This document shows positions 12,601-27,600 of a stretch of 64,000 bases of DNA, piece after piece; the first letter of the stretch is position 1; each line of letters starts with the position of its first letter. This DNA is from Mimachlamys varia. Its lineage: Eukaryota > Mollusca > Bivalvia > Pectinida > Pectinidae. The DNA is taken from positions 11,527,282 through 11,591,281 of the forward strand of contig OX392536.1 in NCBI GenBank assembly GCA_947623455.1, written 5' to 3'. Under the pieces are notes generated by a model that did no database searches, was not told where the DNA came from, and saw only the letters and a list, made by a program, of their open reading frames with translations. The position numbers were made by a program, and so were the translations under genes.

Positions 12601-15600
12601 TTCAGGCCAAATATCAGTACTCAGTTGAGAATAGCCGTGGGAAAATGTTAATACTTTTGACCCCTGTGACCTTTAAAGTAGTTCAAGGTCATTTATTTGA
12701 AAAGCTTTGGAAGTCCTTCATCATAGCATATTGCTGGGCCAACACCATAACACAGGCCTTTTGTTTATTGTTTGAATTAACCGGACTAAGTGACAACGGA
12801 CAAAAGACCATTGCAATTGTGTCAGTCGAGACTTCGTCTCGGTTGACCTAAAAATGTTGTCTTCTGACATTATATTGTTGATAATTATGCTGTTTAGGGA
12901 GTCTTCAACATGGTATTTCAGTGAGATAACACTTTAAAAATGATATAAGTTCATTCATGTGATTGCAAGAAAGCAGTTTCACCAACATAGCTTGAGAAAG
13001 TCTAACAAAGACTGACTTGATATCAGATGCTATTTTTATCAAGTAATGGTTATAACTGTTAAATCAATGCTTGATATGGTACCTGGAGTGGTAAAAAAAA
13101 TGCTTACCTTGGGGGAATCTCTCCATATGAGGCATTTTCCAGGTATTCAAGCAGCAAGTTTTTAAACTCTGGTTTTTCCCACCCTGCTCGTATCTTGTTG
13201 AAAATTGCAGCAATGTTACCCTATAAAAACGTACAGAATTATCTATTCTTCAAATTTTGATATGTCAAACCTTATTTGTATTTGACCAACAGATAGAAAA
13301 ACTAAAGAGGTATTCCTCTACACAGAAACAAGTAAAAGGTTATTGTCATTAACTACTGCGATTGTCACCACATAGTACCAATATTATTTTGATCCATTGA
13401 TTTCCTTTGGCAGACAGCATCAAATACATGGATGTTCAACAAGTCATCTATAGGAACAAATAAAGATAGCCCCCCCCCCCCCCCCCCCCAGCATGCTACA
13501 AGACTACACTGTTCGGCCAGGTTCGTCTTGACCCCCCAAACCAGATTTTCCAGAGGTCAGCCTTGATCCAAATCTGTGCCTGGTGTTTTTGCTCAGGTTC
13601 AACTGGTTACACTGGTAGAGCGAATGTATCCCTAGTAATCTGATCCTGCTTTCCTACCATTAGTAAAGTCAGACCTTAGTAATCTAGTGCTGCTTTCCTA
13701 CCATTAGTAAGGTCACACCTAATAATCTGGTGCTGCTTTCAGGCCTCGAGCCTCAACAAAGTCAGGATTTATACTTATACATGTATGTAAATTCATTTGT
13801 TCCTGTAAAATCAGATACAGGAAAGGAGTCCTAAAGTACTTGGTTTATGGTTTTGGTTTATTTTGTTTTATGTCCTATTAAAAGCCAGGGTCATTTAAAG
13901 ATGTGCCAGGTTTTGGAGGTGGGGGAAAGCCAGAGTACCCGGGAAAATCCACTGACCTACTGTCAGTACCTGGCGACTGCCCCATGTAAGTTTTGAACTC
14001 GCAACCAAGAGTCGGAGGGCTAGTGGTAGAATGATGGAACACTTTAACCACTCGGCCACTGCACCCAGAGGTGGAGAACTATTGGAAGAATGTCGGGACA
14101 CCTTAACCACCCGGCCACCGCGGCCCAGAGGTGGAGGGCTAGTGGTAGAATGTCGGAACACCTTAACCACCCGGCCACCGCGGCCCAGAGGTGGAGGGCT
14201 AGTGGTAGAATGTCGGAACACCTTAACCACTCGGCCACCGCGGCCCAGAGGTGGAGGGCTAGTGGTAGAATGTCGGAACACCTTAACCACTCGGCCACCG
14301 CGGCCCAGAGGTGGAGGGCTAGTGGTAGAATGTCGGAACACCTTAACCACTCGGCCACTGCACCCAGAGGTGGAGAACTATTGGAAGAATGTCGGGACAC
14401 CTTAACCACTCGGCCACCGCGGCCCAGAGGTGGAGGGCTAGTGGTAGAATGTCGGAACACCTTAACCACCCGGCCACCGCAGCCCAGAGGTGGAGGGCTA
14501 GTGGTAGAATGTCGGAACACTTTACTACTCAGCCATCGGTCCTAAAGTACAGAAATGGTGGACTAGGTATAAAGCTCTCAATCAGTTATCACAACCCATA
14601 CCTTGATCTTTTTCATGGCTGGCACAAGTTTGTTTAAGACTGAGTTGATGATGTCAAACAGTTCCTGTCCCTGTGCACGGTGTACCCTCGTCCGTCGTCC
14701 TGACAACAGATCTTTCAGCAGCAGCAGAAGCTGACACAGTTTGTCAGCATGACCCCCTAAAGGTACCTGTAAATAACAAAGCTATTATCAACTTCCTGTT
14801 ACTTCCATAGGTTATAATTAGTGACGATTTTAACTTAATCATTATATATATAGTGAGTTTTCTCAACAGCTACTGGTAACCAGTGCATAATTGAAATTTC
14901 AGTATCAAGAGTTGGTGAGGAAAATTGGGAACAATACTGATCTGAGAGCAGCAGACAGTAAAACTAGTTTGGATTATTGTAATATAAGTAATAATTCTGT
15001 TAAAGGGTAACTTATACTACTGAAAGGTTATTTCATGAAAATAAAAAAAAAAGAAAATGCCATGAAAATCCCATTACACCATGTAAACAAGCCATGTGTT
15101 CCATGGTGCTATGAAAAACAAGCAATGCGTTCAAGTGTGCCAATGATACTTGAACGTCATTTTGTCAATGAATAATTTCATAACCATGATTCCCTTAATA
15201 TTGAAATTCATGATCATGTAACCTTTCACGATCTTGGCTATGAAGAAAACATTGTCATGAAAAGTAATTTGTAGAAATATACAATTTAAGTCTAATGGTG
15301 ATGAAAAGCATCGATATATCAGGTACATGCTACACAACATCAAATTAATTTTCACTGCAATGAATTTTCTCTTTTCATGGGGTTTAAGAATTTATGTACA
15401 TGTATTTTTGGATATGAATACCTAACATTTTCATGATTTTTCCCCTGAAGTTTTCAAGGTGGATACACTATGGTGTTTTTATGATTTGTTCAAAATAAGC
15501 ATTCATCCAGTAGAACTACCATACAGACTAGCAATATCCATGAGAGGAAAAAGGATGAAGACGGAATGTGATGAACAAGAAAGGTGATGGAGAAAAGGAA

Positions 15601-18600
15601 CTTGACTGATGAGGACATGGGTAAAACAGTGAAGGGAGAGATGACCTGATGAGAAGAGGGGAGTGAGAACTGTCAGGAGACTTGCATGTCTGTTGAGAAA
15701 TAGCAATATGTATACACAGTACAGTGAAACCTCTCTATTAAGACCACCTTAGGGACCACACTAAAGTGGTCTGAATAGCAGGGTTGTCTTAATACCGATC
15801 AGGATGATCATGCAAATAGACTTTTCAAAACTGGTCTGAATAGTGAGGTGATCTTAATAGTGAAGTTAAATTACAAAGATATACAGAAGATTTTTTCGGG
15901 ACTGAAATGAAGTGGTGTTAATAGCCAGGTGGTTTTAATTCTGAGTTGGTCTTTAAGCGAAATTTCACTGTATATATGTGAGGGAATATAAGTATAATCT
16001 TTATGATAAATTTGGGGGAAGTTGACCAATCCATGTCTCGAGGATCTAAGAGTGTAAGGAGGAAAGAGAATACCTACCAGAAGGGATTAGTACTGTGTGT
16101 ATATATGTGAGTAGAGTTACCTGACTGACGAGGACTAACACCATGCCGGGATAGATCTGTAGACAGTGAAGCTGGTGTGGTGAGAATGTACAAGTGTCTG
16201 TACACAGAAACACAGTCTGTCGGACATAACTCTCGTTCTCTGTCCTCTGTGGGGCGGTCAGTATGGGAGGTGGAGTGTCATCCACTAGGGACTTCATGCT
16301 GTCAGACTTTGACCCGTCATCTGTTCCAGCAAACACCAGACTTTTATTTATACAAATAAATACAGTCAATACATTAATAGTAGATAAAGGTCTAGGCAAT
16401 TAATCAAAACAATACTTTTATCCTCGAGTGTATTATATTGATAACACTGGAGCAGTGTAAAGAGACATTATATTACGATATACTACGTACGGGATCGGAA
16501 TATTATACTACGATATACTACGTACGGGATCGGGATTTTATACTGCGATATACTACGCACGGGATCGGGATATTGATGACGAGTGATCCATCATACTAGC
16601 ACTCCGCGCCCGACCGGCACCAAACAAGTTTCTCCAGGATGAGGTTCCGGCGTGCACATCTTCACTGGTACGACTTCGACCTCGTGCTGGTGGAACATTC
16701 AGTCCTTGCTCTCCCGTTGGCCAGTGCTAGAAGAGATAAATGATACGTATACCCTATATATAACTAAAGCCTAGTCGACTAGCCTAACGGGTGTTCTGTT
16801 ATAGCATGAAGCACTAATGCAGAAAACTCAACAACTCCCAATTCTTTTGTCACTGGTTTAACTACAATATTTTGTTCTTTTCAGTGAGACAATAATGAGC
16901 TTAAGAAAGATCCATCTTGTATTTCTTAAAAAAAATAACTATAGTATATTTTGATAGTCCAAGTACAAGATGGATGCCTGTCAGCAACTATAAAATGCAC
17001 AACAAGGGACTGCGGTGAACCTGCATATGAATTTTGAGTAGGATTCATTTAGTATTTCTCAAGAAATAGCAATAACAAGCTATTAATCACAAATCCAAGA
17101 TGGCAGCTTGTCGGCAATTTTGTTTATCAGATCTGTACAAAGATGGACCATGCACAATTAGGTAATGTGACCGTGAAAGGTAACTAAATGCCTAGTTCTT
17201 ACCTTGTGATGGTGATAGGTAACTAAAAACCTAGTTCTTATCTTGTGATTGTGACAGGTAACTAAAAACCTAGTTCTTACCTTGTGATTGTGACAGGTAA
17301 CTAAAAACCTAGTTCTTATCTTGTGACTGATAGGTAACTAAAAGCCTAGTTCTTATCTTGTGACTGACAGGTAACTAAAAGCCTAGTTCTTACCTTGTGA
17401 CTGACAGGTAACTAAAAGCCTAGTTCTTACATTGTGACTGACAGGTAACTAAAAGCCAAGTTCTTACCTTGTGATTGTGACAGGTAACTCAAAACCTAGT
17501 TCTTATCTTGTGACTGATAGGTAACTAAAAGCCTAGTTCTTACCTTGTGACTGACAGGTAACTAAAAACCCAATTCTTACCTTGTGACTGACAGGTAACT
17601 AAAAGCCTAGTTCTTACATTGTGACTGACAGGTAACTAAAAGCCTAGTTCTTACCTTGTGACTGACAGGTAACTAAAAGTCAAGTTCTTACCTTGTGACT
17701 GACAGGTAACTAAAAGCCTAGTTCTTACATTGGGACTGACAGGTAACTAAAAGCCTAGTTCTTACATTGTGACTGACAGGTAACTAAAAGCCTTGTTCTT
17801 ACATTGGGACTGACAGGTAACTAAAAGCCTAGTTCTTACATTGTGACTGACAGGTAACTAAAAGCCTAGTTCTTACATTGTGACTGACAGGTAACTAAAA
17901 GCCTAGTTCTTACATTGTGACTGACAGGTAACTAAAAGCCTAGTTCTTACATTGTGACTGACAGGTAACTAAAAGCCTAGTTCTTACATTGTGACTGACA
18001 GGTAACTAAAAGCCTAGTTCTTACATTGTGACTGACAGGTAACCAAAAGCCTAGTTCTTACATTGTGACTGACAGGTAACTAAAAGCCTAGTTCTTACCT
18101 TGTGACTGACAGGTAACTAAAAGCCTAGTTCTTACCTTGTGATGACAGGTAACTAAAAGCCAAGTTTTTACCTTGTGACTGACAGGTAACTAAAAGCCTA
18201 GTTCTTACATTGTGACTGACAGGTAACTAAAAGCCTAGTTCTTACCTTGTGATTGTGACAGGTAACTAAAAGCCTAGTTCTTACATTGTGATTGTGACAG
18301 GTAACTAAAAGCCTAGTTCTTACCTTGTGACTGACAGGTAACTAAAAGCCTAGTTCTTACATTGTGACTGACAGGTAACTAAAAGCCTAGTTCTTACCTT
18401 GTGACTGACACGTAACTAAAAGCCTAGTTCTTACATTGTGACTGACAGGTAACTAAAAGCCTAGTTCTTACCTTGTGACTGACACGTAACTAAAAGCCTA
18501 GTTCTTACATTGTGACCGACAGGTAACTAAAAGCCTAGTTCTTACCTTGTGACTGACACGTAACTAAAAGCCTAGTTCTTACATTGTGACTGACAGGTAA

Positions 18601-21600
18601 CTAAAAGCCTAGTTCTTACATTGTGACTGACAGGTAACTAAAAGCCTAGTACTTACATTGTGACTGACAGGTAACTAAAAGCCTAGTTCTTACATTGTGA
18701 CTGACACGTAACTAAAAGCCTAGTTCTTACATTGTGACTGACAGGTAACTAAAAGCCTAGTACTTACATTGTGACTGACAGGTAAATAAAAGCCAAGTTC
18801 TTACCTTATGGTCAGCTTCCGAAGAAGGTGTAAACACGTCACCCATCTCAGAGACCTGTGGGTAGGGACTACCTATGTAAAACATAAAATTCTCAATTCA
18901 CAAATAACAGTATTTGATCGCTGAGCGATACAATTTGCATATCTTATAAAAATTATTCACCCATAACCAAATTAGAACTTGAAAAAGAAATTCATATGAT
19001 GTATCTGTATACTAAATTTTAATTCAATATGTGCACCCGTTATAGAGATAATTAACAGAAACCCCAAAAAAGGTGAAAGACAAACAGTAGGATGGACAGA
19101 AAGGAGATGTCAGGTAAACTTTTGCCCCTCCCCCCCCCCCCCCCGGAGATTCACCAGTAGGGGACTTATAACCATGTGAATCTTTTTACTTAAAAATGAA
19201 AAACAGATGGCCATATTTGATGGTAGAACATTGTGATTCTACAACAAATAATTAATAACAATATTCCATGTTATAAAGGAGTTGTCTGTCCCTGATTTGT
19301 AATAAATTGTTTTTGTTACCAACAGCTGTGGAGAAGGATTCCCTTGTGTTTCGTCTTGGAGGAGTGTCTCTGGCGCTTTGGTACTTAAAACAACAAAAAC
19401 AAAATAATGTATCAAGTACATTTTTAATACTGAATGATAAATAATTTGTACAGAGTTTTGTTTACATGTTTTTGAGGCAGGTGAAAACCATTGATTTAAC
19501 ACCTTCACTTAAATCTCAAAATATATCAATGGATGATCTTCATTTGTTCTTAAAAAAAAGTATATCTTTTCCCCTTCTATTCTCTTCTTTCCTAGTACAT
19601 GTGTTAAATCTTAATCATATGCCATTCTATTCTTAATCTATCTGCTGCTCAGCTTTGTAGACCATTCCAAAACACATTAGACAGGACACTACTAGAGACC
19701 AATGGACCCTACAAAGTAAATTTGGGAAAGATCCATTATGTACTTTTCAAGAAATAGCAAAAACTAGGGACCAAGCAGAATCTGCATATGAAATTTGAGA
19801 AGAATCAATCCAGCACTCTCCAAGGAATTTTTTTCTGATCAGTACGGAAATGGGACAATGCACAAATAGGGAACATTCACATAAAATTTGAAGATGTTCC
19901 ATTTGTTACTTCTCAAGAAATAGTGGTAACAAACGATCACTTTCAAAATACAAGATGGCCACCTGTTGGCCCTATTGTTTTTCTGATCTGGAAAATAGAA
20001 TATTTTCAGATGAGTGAATTGAATTGTGTGGCTGCATCAAATGAACACATCACTGACTTTCACCACAATGTATTACCTGGTCATCAGCATCCTCCACGGA
20101 GTCCTCGTCATCCCCCTCCAGGGCACTCTCGTACCGCTCCATATAAGGAGCGTAAGTACGGGCCAGCGCTGGACTCTTCACCTCCTCCATAGGACTCACA
20201 GGGTCAGGTTTACGGTAGGAAAATGCAAAGAAATCCTCCAATTTCTCATCGTTGGGAAACATCTGCTGGACTAGTAAAATGATGGCTAGTGTGTCTGCTG
20301 CTTGTAGTTCAGTTGAGTTCCGACTAAATTTGAAAGAGAAATTTTCAAAAACTTAGAAAATAATTATGACACAAGATATTTTATTTCTACAAACGTTGAT
20401 AACTCTGACTTGAATATTTATTATAACAGTAAATATTTATCATAACTGTTACAACCCTAACGTTACACAGGTAACAGGTGTTAGAGGTAACTAACATCAC
20501 ACAGAGGATATATCGTACATCAGTTTTTTAAGCATATGGTAAATTTCACATTTTTTATACAAAATCACAGGTTTTATATTTAGCGTACTTTATTTTTAGC
20601 AGTGACTCAGCTACAACTGTTAATTTTAACCTATACATGTATATGTATCATATACAACACAAACAAATGAGTAATGAACAATTATATTTATTGAAAACTC
20701 TCAGGTATTCCATCAAACATTATCGTGAAGGATACAGAAGCCCGCACAACAATATGCCATTGTAGGGCCACTGAAGTTACATCAGGTCATGCTTTGAGGT
20801 GATCATACAGTTTTACCAACCATTTTGCACCTAATGATTTCATATTGAACTGTATCTAATTTCAATTGCTATGAAAAACGATATTATGAGTTACTTACTC
20901 AGAGTAGAGAGACAGCAGTTTACTGTTGACAACGAGGAGAGCATGATGTGTAGCTTTTTCTCCAGACTTCTGTATCTTGTTGATGGCGGACTCTAGCAGC
21001 TCCATACATTTTACGTTGACAGTCTGGTTCACCTGTAGTCGTTCTACAGCCTACAAACATACAAACAGCAGTCTGGTTCACCTGTAGTCGTTTTACAGCC
21101 TACAAACATAAAACAGCAGTCTGGTTCACCTGTAGTCGTTCTACAGCCTACAAACATACAAACAACAGTCTGGTTCACCTGTAGTCGTTCTACAGCCTAC
21201 AAACATACAAACAACATTCTGGTTCACCTGTAGTCGTTCTACAGCCTACAAACATACAAACAACAGTCTGGTTCACCTGTAGTCGTTCTACAGCCTACAA
21301 ACATACAAACAACAGTCTGGTTCACCTGTAGTCGTTCTACAGCCTACAAACATACAAACAACAGTCTGGTTCACCTGTAGTCATTCTACAGCCTACAAAC
21401 ATACAAACAGCAGTCTGGTTCACCTGTAGTCATTTTACAGCCTACAAACATACAAACAGGGATGACAGTCTGTCTGATTCACCTGTAGTCGTTCTACAGC
21501 CATCTTCGCTAGCCAAGGGTTACGATCAGCACACTCATCTTCACCCTTGGCATATATAGACAACATATCGTAAATCCCGCGACGCGAATTTTCATTGGAT

Positions 21601-24600
21601 GCAGCTAGGTCTAGCTGCGTCCAATCAGAGCGCACCTTACATTTGATCACGCGCTCTTCTAATGGGACAGAAAAAAAATGTAAACAAACATGGCACAGTG
21701 TCGACTGTGTCATGGATCTTTACCAGTAAAACAGAGAAGAACAATCTTCAACGACACATTTACAGTAGAACTCAGTGCGTGGATCGCCGTTTCCTGATGC
21801 TGTCTAATTTGATCAAGCTTGTATTTTTCACAGATCAACCGAATGAGATGTTCTTCCTTGTTTACATTCATTGCAGAAGCCGTTTTAATCACACGCATTT
21901 TGATTGGTCGGTGATTACATGATTCAAAGGACACAACGCACACCGACCGCTAGGTGGCAGACCCGGGAGCTTTCAATTTTGCCATGATATATTCCAGGGG
22001 TGTAGATTACATAGGTGATCGTAACCCCTGGATATCGAGGATGTTCTACAGCCTACAAGCATCCAAACAACAGTCTGGTTCACCTGTAGTCTTTCTACAG
22101 CCTACAAATATATAAACAGCAGTCTGGTTCACCTGTAGTCGTTTTACAGCCTACAAACATTCAAACAACAGTCTTGTTCACCTGTAGTCGTTTTACAGCC
22201 TACAAACATACAAACAACAGTCTGGTTCACCTGTAGTCGTTCTACAGCCTACAAACATACAAACAGGGACAACAGTCTGGTTCACCTGTAGTCGTTCTAC
22301 AGCCTACAAACATACAAACAACAGTCTGGTTCACCTGTAGTCTTTCTACAGCCTACAAACATACAAACAACAGTCTGGTTCACCGGTAGATGTTCTACAG
22401 TCTACAAACATACAGGGACAACAGTCTGGTTCACCTATAGTCGTTCTACAGCCTACAAACATACAAACAGCAGTCTGGTTCACCTGTAGTCGTTCTACAG
22501 CCTACAAACATACAAACAGCAGTCTGGTTCACCTGTAGTCGTTCTACAGCCTACAAACATACAAACAACAGGCTGGTTCACCTGTAGTCTTTCTACAGCC
22601 TACAAACATACAAACAGCCGTTCACATACCGGTATATACAGGGACAACAGTCTGGTTCACCTGTAGTCGTTCTACAGCCTACAAACATACAAACAGCAGT
22701 CTAAAAGTCAGTCTACATATATACAGGGAAAATAGTCACAAGAAATTCAATATGTTATAGTTCTACAACAACTAACTTTTTTTCTGGCAGCAATATATCA
22801 TTTATAAACAAATATCTAAATTGTTAATAGCTTAAATCCCATTCTTTGATAAATTAACATAAATACATGACTGCAATGATATGTAAATGATGAAATTAAA
22901 ACAAAATCATGAATGTTTCACCTCAACGAGGTATGACTGCTCCTCCATGACAAGTTGGTTGTAGGTGGAGAGAACTCCTCTGACAAATGCCCACCTGTCT
23001 GTCCTGTCTGTAAACTTACTGTGACCCAACCTGAAACAGTCAAAGGGTGGGATATCAGGCAAAGTAACATATAGGGTGTAGGTAGTTACATAAAGGGTGT
23101 AGGTAGTAACATATAGGGTATAGTAGATACACATGGACCGTCAAGGTAGATACATATAGGGTGTAGGTAGTAACATATAGGGTGTAGGCAGTAACATATA
23201 GGGTCTAGGTAGTAACACATGGGGTCTAGGTAGATACACATGGGGTCTAGGTAGTAACACATGGGGTCTAGGTAGATACACATGGGGTCTAGGTAGATAC
23301 ACATGGGGTCTAGGTAGTAACACATGGGGTCTAGGTAGATACACATGGGGTCTAGGTAGTTACACATGGGGTCTAGGTAGATACACATGGGGTCTAGGCA
23401 GTAACACATGGGGTCTAGGTAGTAACACATGGGGTCTAGGTAGTAACACATGGGGTCTAGGTAGTTACATATGGGGTCTAGGTAGATACACATGGGGTCT
23501 AGGTAGATACACATGGGGTCTAGGTAGTTACATATGGGGTCTAGGTAGATACACATGGGGTCTAGGTAGATACACATGGGGTCTAGGTAGTAACACATGG
23601 GGTCTAGGTAGTAACACATGGGGTCTAGGTAGTAACACATGGGGTCTAGGTAGTAACACATGGGGTCTAGGTAGATACACATGGGGTCTAGGTAGATACA
23701 CATGGGGTCTAGGTAGTAACACATGGGGTCTAGGTAGTAACACATGGGGTCTAGGTAGTAACACATGGGGTCTAGGTAGATACACATGGGGTCTAGGTAG
23801 TAACACATGGGGTCTAGGTAGTAACACATGGGGTCTAGGTAGTAACACATGGGGTCTAGGTAGTAACACATGGGGTCTAGGTAGATACACATGGGGTCTA
23901 GGTAGATACATATGGGGTCTAGGTAGTAACACATGGGGTCTAGGCAGTAACACATGGGGTCTAGGTAGATACACATGGGGTCTAGGTAGATACACATGGG
24001 GTCTAGGTAGATACACATGGGGTCTAGGTAGTAACATATGGGGTCTAGGTAGTAACACATGGGGTCTAGGTAGATACACAAGGGGTCTAGGTAGATACAC
24101 ATGGGGTCTAGGTAGTAACACATGGGGTCTAGGCAGTAACACATGGGGTCTAGGTAGATACACATGGGGTCTAGGTAGATACACATGGGGTCTAGGTAGA
24201 TACACATGGGGTCTAGGTAGATACATATGGGATCTAGGTAGTTACACATGGGGTCTAGGTAGATACACATGGGGTCTAGGTAGTAACACATGGGGTCTAG
24301 GTAGATACACATGGGGTCTAGGTAGATACACATGGGGTCTAGGTAGATACACATGGGGTCTAGGTAGATACACATGGGATCTAGGTAGTTACACATGGGG
24401 TCTAGGTAGTAACACATGGGGTCTAGGTAGTAACACATGGGGTCTAGGTAGATACACATGGGATCTAGGTAGATACACATGGGGTCTAGGTAGATACACA
24501 TGGGGTCTAGGTAGATACACATGGGATCTAGGTAGTTACACATGGGGTCTAGGTAGTAACACATGGGGTCTAGGTAGTAACACATGGGGTCTAGGTAGAT

Positions 24601-27600
24601 ACACATGGGATCTAGGTAGATACACATGGGGTCTAGGTAGATACACATGGGGTCTAGGTAGATACACATGGGGTCTAGGTAGATACACATGGGATCTAGG
24701 TAGTTACACATGGGGTCTAGGTAGTAACACATGGGGTCTAGGTAGTAACACATGGGGTCTAGGTAGTAACACATGGGGTCTAGGTAGTAGCATATAGGGT
24801 CTAGGTAGATACACATGGGATCTAGGTAGATACACATGGGGTCTAGGTAGTAACACATGGGGTCTAGGTAGATACACATGGGATCTAGGTAGATACACAT
24901 GGGGTCTAGGTAGATACACATGGGGTCTAGGTAGATCATCTTCGCTAGCCAAGGGTTACGATCCGCATACTCATCTTCACCCTTGGCATATATAGACCAC
25001 ATTTCGTAAATCCCGCGACGAGAATTTTCATTGGATGCAGCTAGGTCTGGCTGCGTCCAATCAGAGCACACCTTACATTTGATCACGCGCTCTTCTAATG
25101 GGACAGAAAAAAATGTAAACAAACATGGCACAGTGTCTACTGTGTCATGGATCTTTACCAGTAAAACAGAGAAGAACAATCTTCAACGACACCATTTACG
25201 GCAAGGACTCAGTGCGTCGATCGCCGTTTCCTGATGCTGTCTAATTTGATCAAGCTTGAATTTTTCATAGATCAACCGAATGAGATGTTCTTCCTTGTTT
25301 ACATTCATTGCAGAAGCCGTTTTGTTACACGCAATTTTGATTGGTCGGTGATTACGTGATTCAAAGGGACACAACGCACACCGACCGCTAGGTGGCAGAC
25401 CCGGGAGCTTTCAATTTTGCCATGATATATTCCAGGGGTGTAGATTACATAGGTGATCGTAACCCCTGGATATCGAGGATGAGGTAGATACACATGGGGT
25501 CTAGGTAGTTACACATGGGGTCTAGGTAGTTATACATGGGGTCTAGGTAGTAACATATAGGGTCTAGGTAGATACACATGGGGTCTAGGTAGTTACACAT
25601 GGGGTATAGGTAGTAACATATAGGGTCTAGGTAGTAACATATAGGGTCTAGGTAGATATACATGGGGTCTAGGTAGATACACATGGGGTCTAGGTAGATA
25701 CACATGGGATCTAGGTAGTAACACAGGGGGTCTAGGTAGATATACATGGGGTCTAGGTAGATACACATGGGGTCTAGGTAGTAACATATAGGATCTAGGT
25801 AGTTACACATGGGGTCTAGGTAGTAACACATGGGGTCTAGGTAGTAACATATAGGGTCTAGGTAGATACACATGGGGTCTAGGTAGTAACACATGGGGTC
25901 TAGGTAGATACACATGGGGTCTAGGTAGATACACATGGGGTCTAGGTAGATACACATGGGGTCTAGGTAGATACACATGGGGTCTAGGTAGTAACTCATG
26001 GGGTCTAGGTAGATACACATGGGGTCTAGGTAGATACACATGGGGTCTAGGTAGATACACATGGGGTCTAGGTAGTAACACATGGGGTCTAGGTAGATAC
26101 ACATGGGGTCTAGGTAGATACACATGGGGTCTAGGTAGATACACATGGGGTCTAGGTAGATACACATGGGGTCTAGGTAGATACACATGGGGTCTAGGTA
26201 GATACACATGGGGTCTAGGTAGATACACATGGGGTCTAGGTAGATACACATGGGGTCTAGGTAGTAACACATGGGGTCTAGGTAGATACACATGGGGTCT
26301 AGGTAGTAACACATGGGGTCTAGGTAGTAACACATGGGGTCTAGGTAGATACACATGGGGTCTAGGTATATACACATGGGGTCTAGGTAGATACACATGG
26401 GGTCTAGGTAGTAACACATGGGGTCTAGGTAGTAACACACGGGGTCTAGGTAGTAACATATAGGGTCTAGGTAGTAACACATGGGGTCTAGGTAGATACA
26501 CATGGGGTCTAGGTAGTAACACATGGGGTCTAAGTAGTAACACATGGGGTCTAAGTAGTAACACATGGGGTCTAGGTAGATACACATGGGGTCTAGGTAG
26601 ATACACATGGGGTCTAGGTAGTAACACATGGGGTCTAGGTAGATACACATGGGGTCTAGGTAGATACACATGGGGTCTAGGTAGATACACATGGGGTCTA
26701 GGTAGTAACACATGGGGTCTAGGTAGATACACATGGGGTCTAGGTAGTAACACACGGGGTCTAGGTAGTAACACACGGGGTCTAGGTAGTAACTCATGGG
26801 GTCTAGGTAGATACACATGGGGTCTAGGTAGTAACACATGGGGTCTAGGTAGATACACATGGGGTCTAGGTAGATACACATGGGGTCTAGGTAGATACAC
26901 ATGGGGTCTAGGTAGTAACACATGGGGTCTAGGTAGTAACACATGGGGTCTAGGTAGATACACATGGGGTCTAGGTAGATACACATGGGGTCTAGGTAGT
27001 AACACATGGGGTCTAGGTAGTAACACACGGGGTCTAGGTAGATACACATGGGGTCTAGGTAGTAACACATGGGGTCTAGGTAGATACACATGGGGTCTAG
27101 GTAGTAACACATGGGGTCTAGGTAGATACACATGGGGTCTAGGTAGATACACATGGGGTCTAGGTAGATACACATGGGGTCTAGGTAGTAACACATGGGG
27201 TCTAGGTAGATACACATGGGGTCTAGGTAGTAACACATGGGGTCTAGGTAGATACACATGGGGTCTAGGTAGATACACATGGGGTCTAGGTAGATACACA
27301 TGGGGTCTAGGTAGATACACATGGGGTCTAGGTAGATACACATGAGGTCTAGGTAGATACACATGGGGTCTAGGTAGATACACATGGGGTCTAGGTAGTA
27401 ACACATGGGGTCTAGGTAGATACACATGGGGTCTAGGTAGTAACACATGGGGTCTAGGTAGTAACACATGGGGTCTAGGTAGATACACATGGGGTCTAGG
27501 TAGTAACACATGGGGTCTAGGTAGTAACACATGGGGTCTAGGTAGATACACATGGGGTCTAGGTAGATACACATGGGGTCTAGGTAGATACACATGGGGT

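Noticed and set aside
13895..14545. ORFs of 124-158 codons on both strands of the 60-bp array
   Set aside because: 60-bp period keeps all frames open; these are SINE-head repeats, not genes.
21435..21943. The TIR element as a RecQ-type helicase or transposase gene
   Set aside because: Only short, frame-broken pieces (for example [10 protein letters not shown]) are seen, with no Walker or catalytic motifs; at most a captured fragment.
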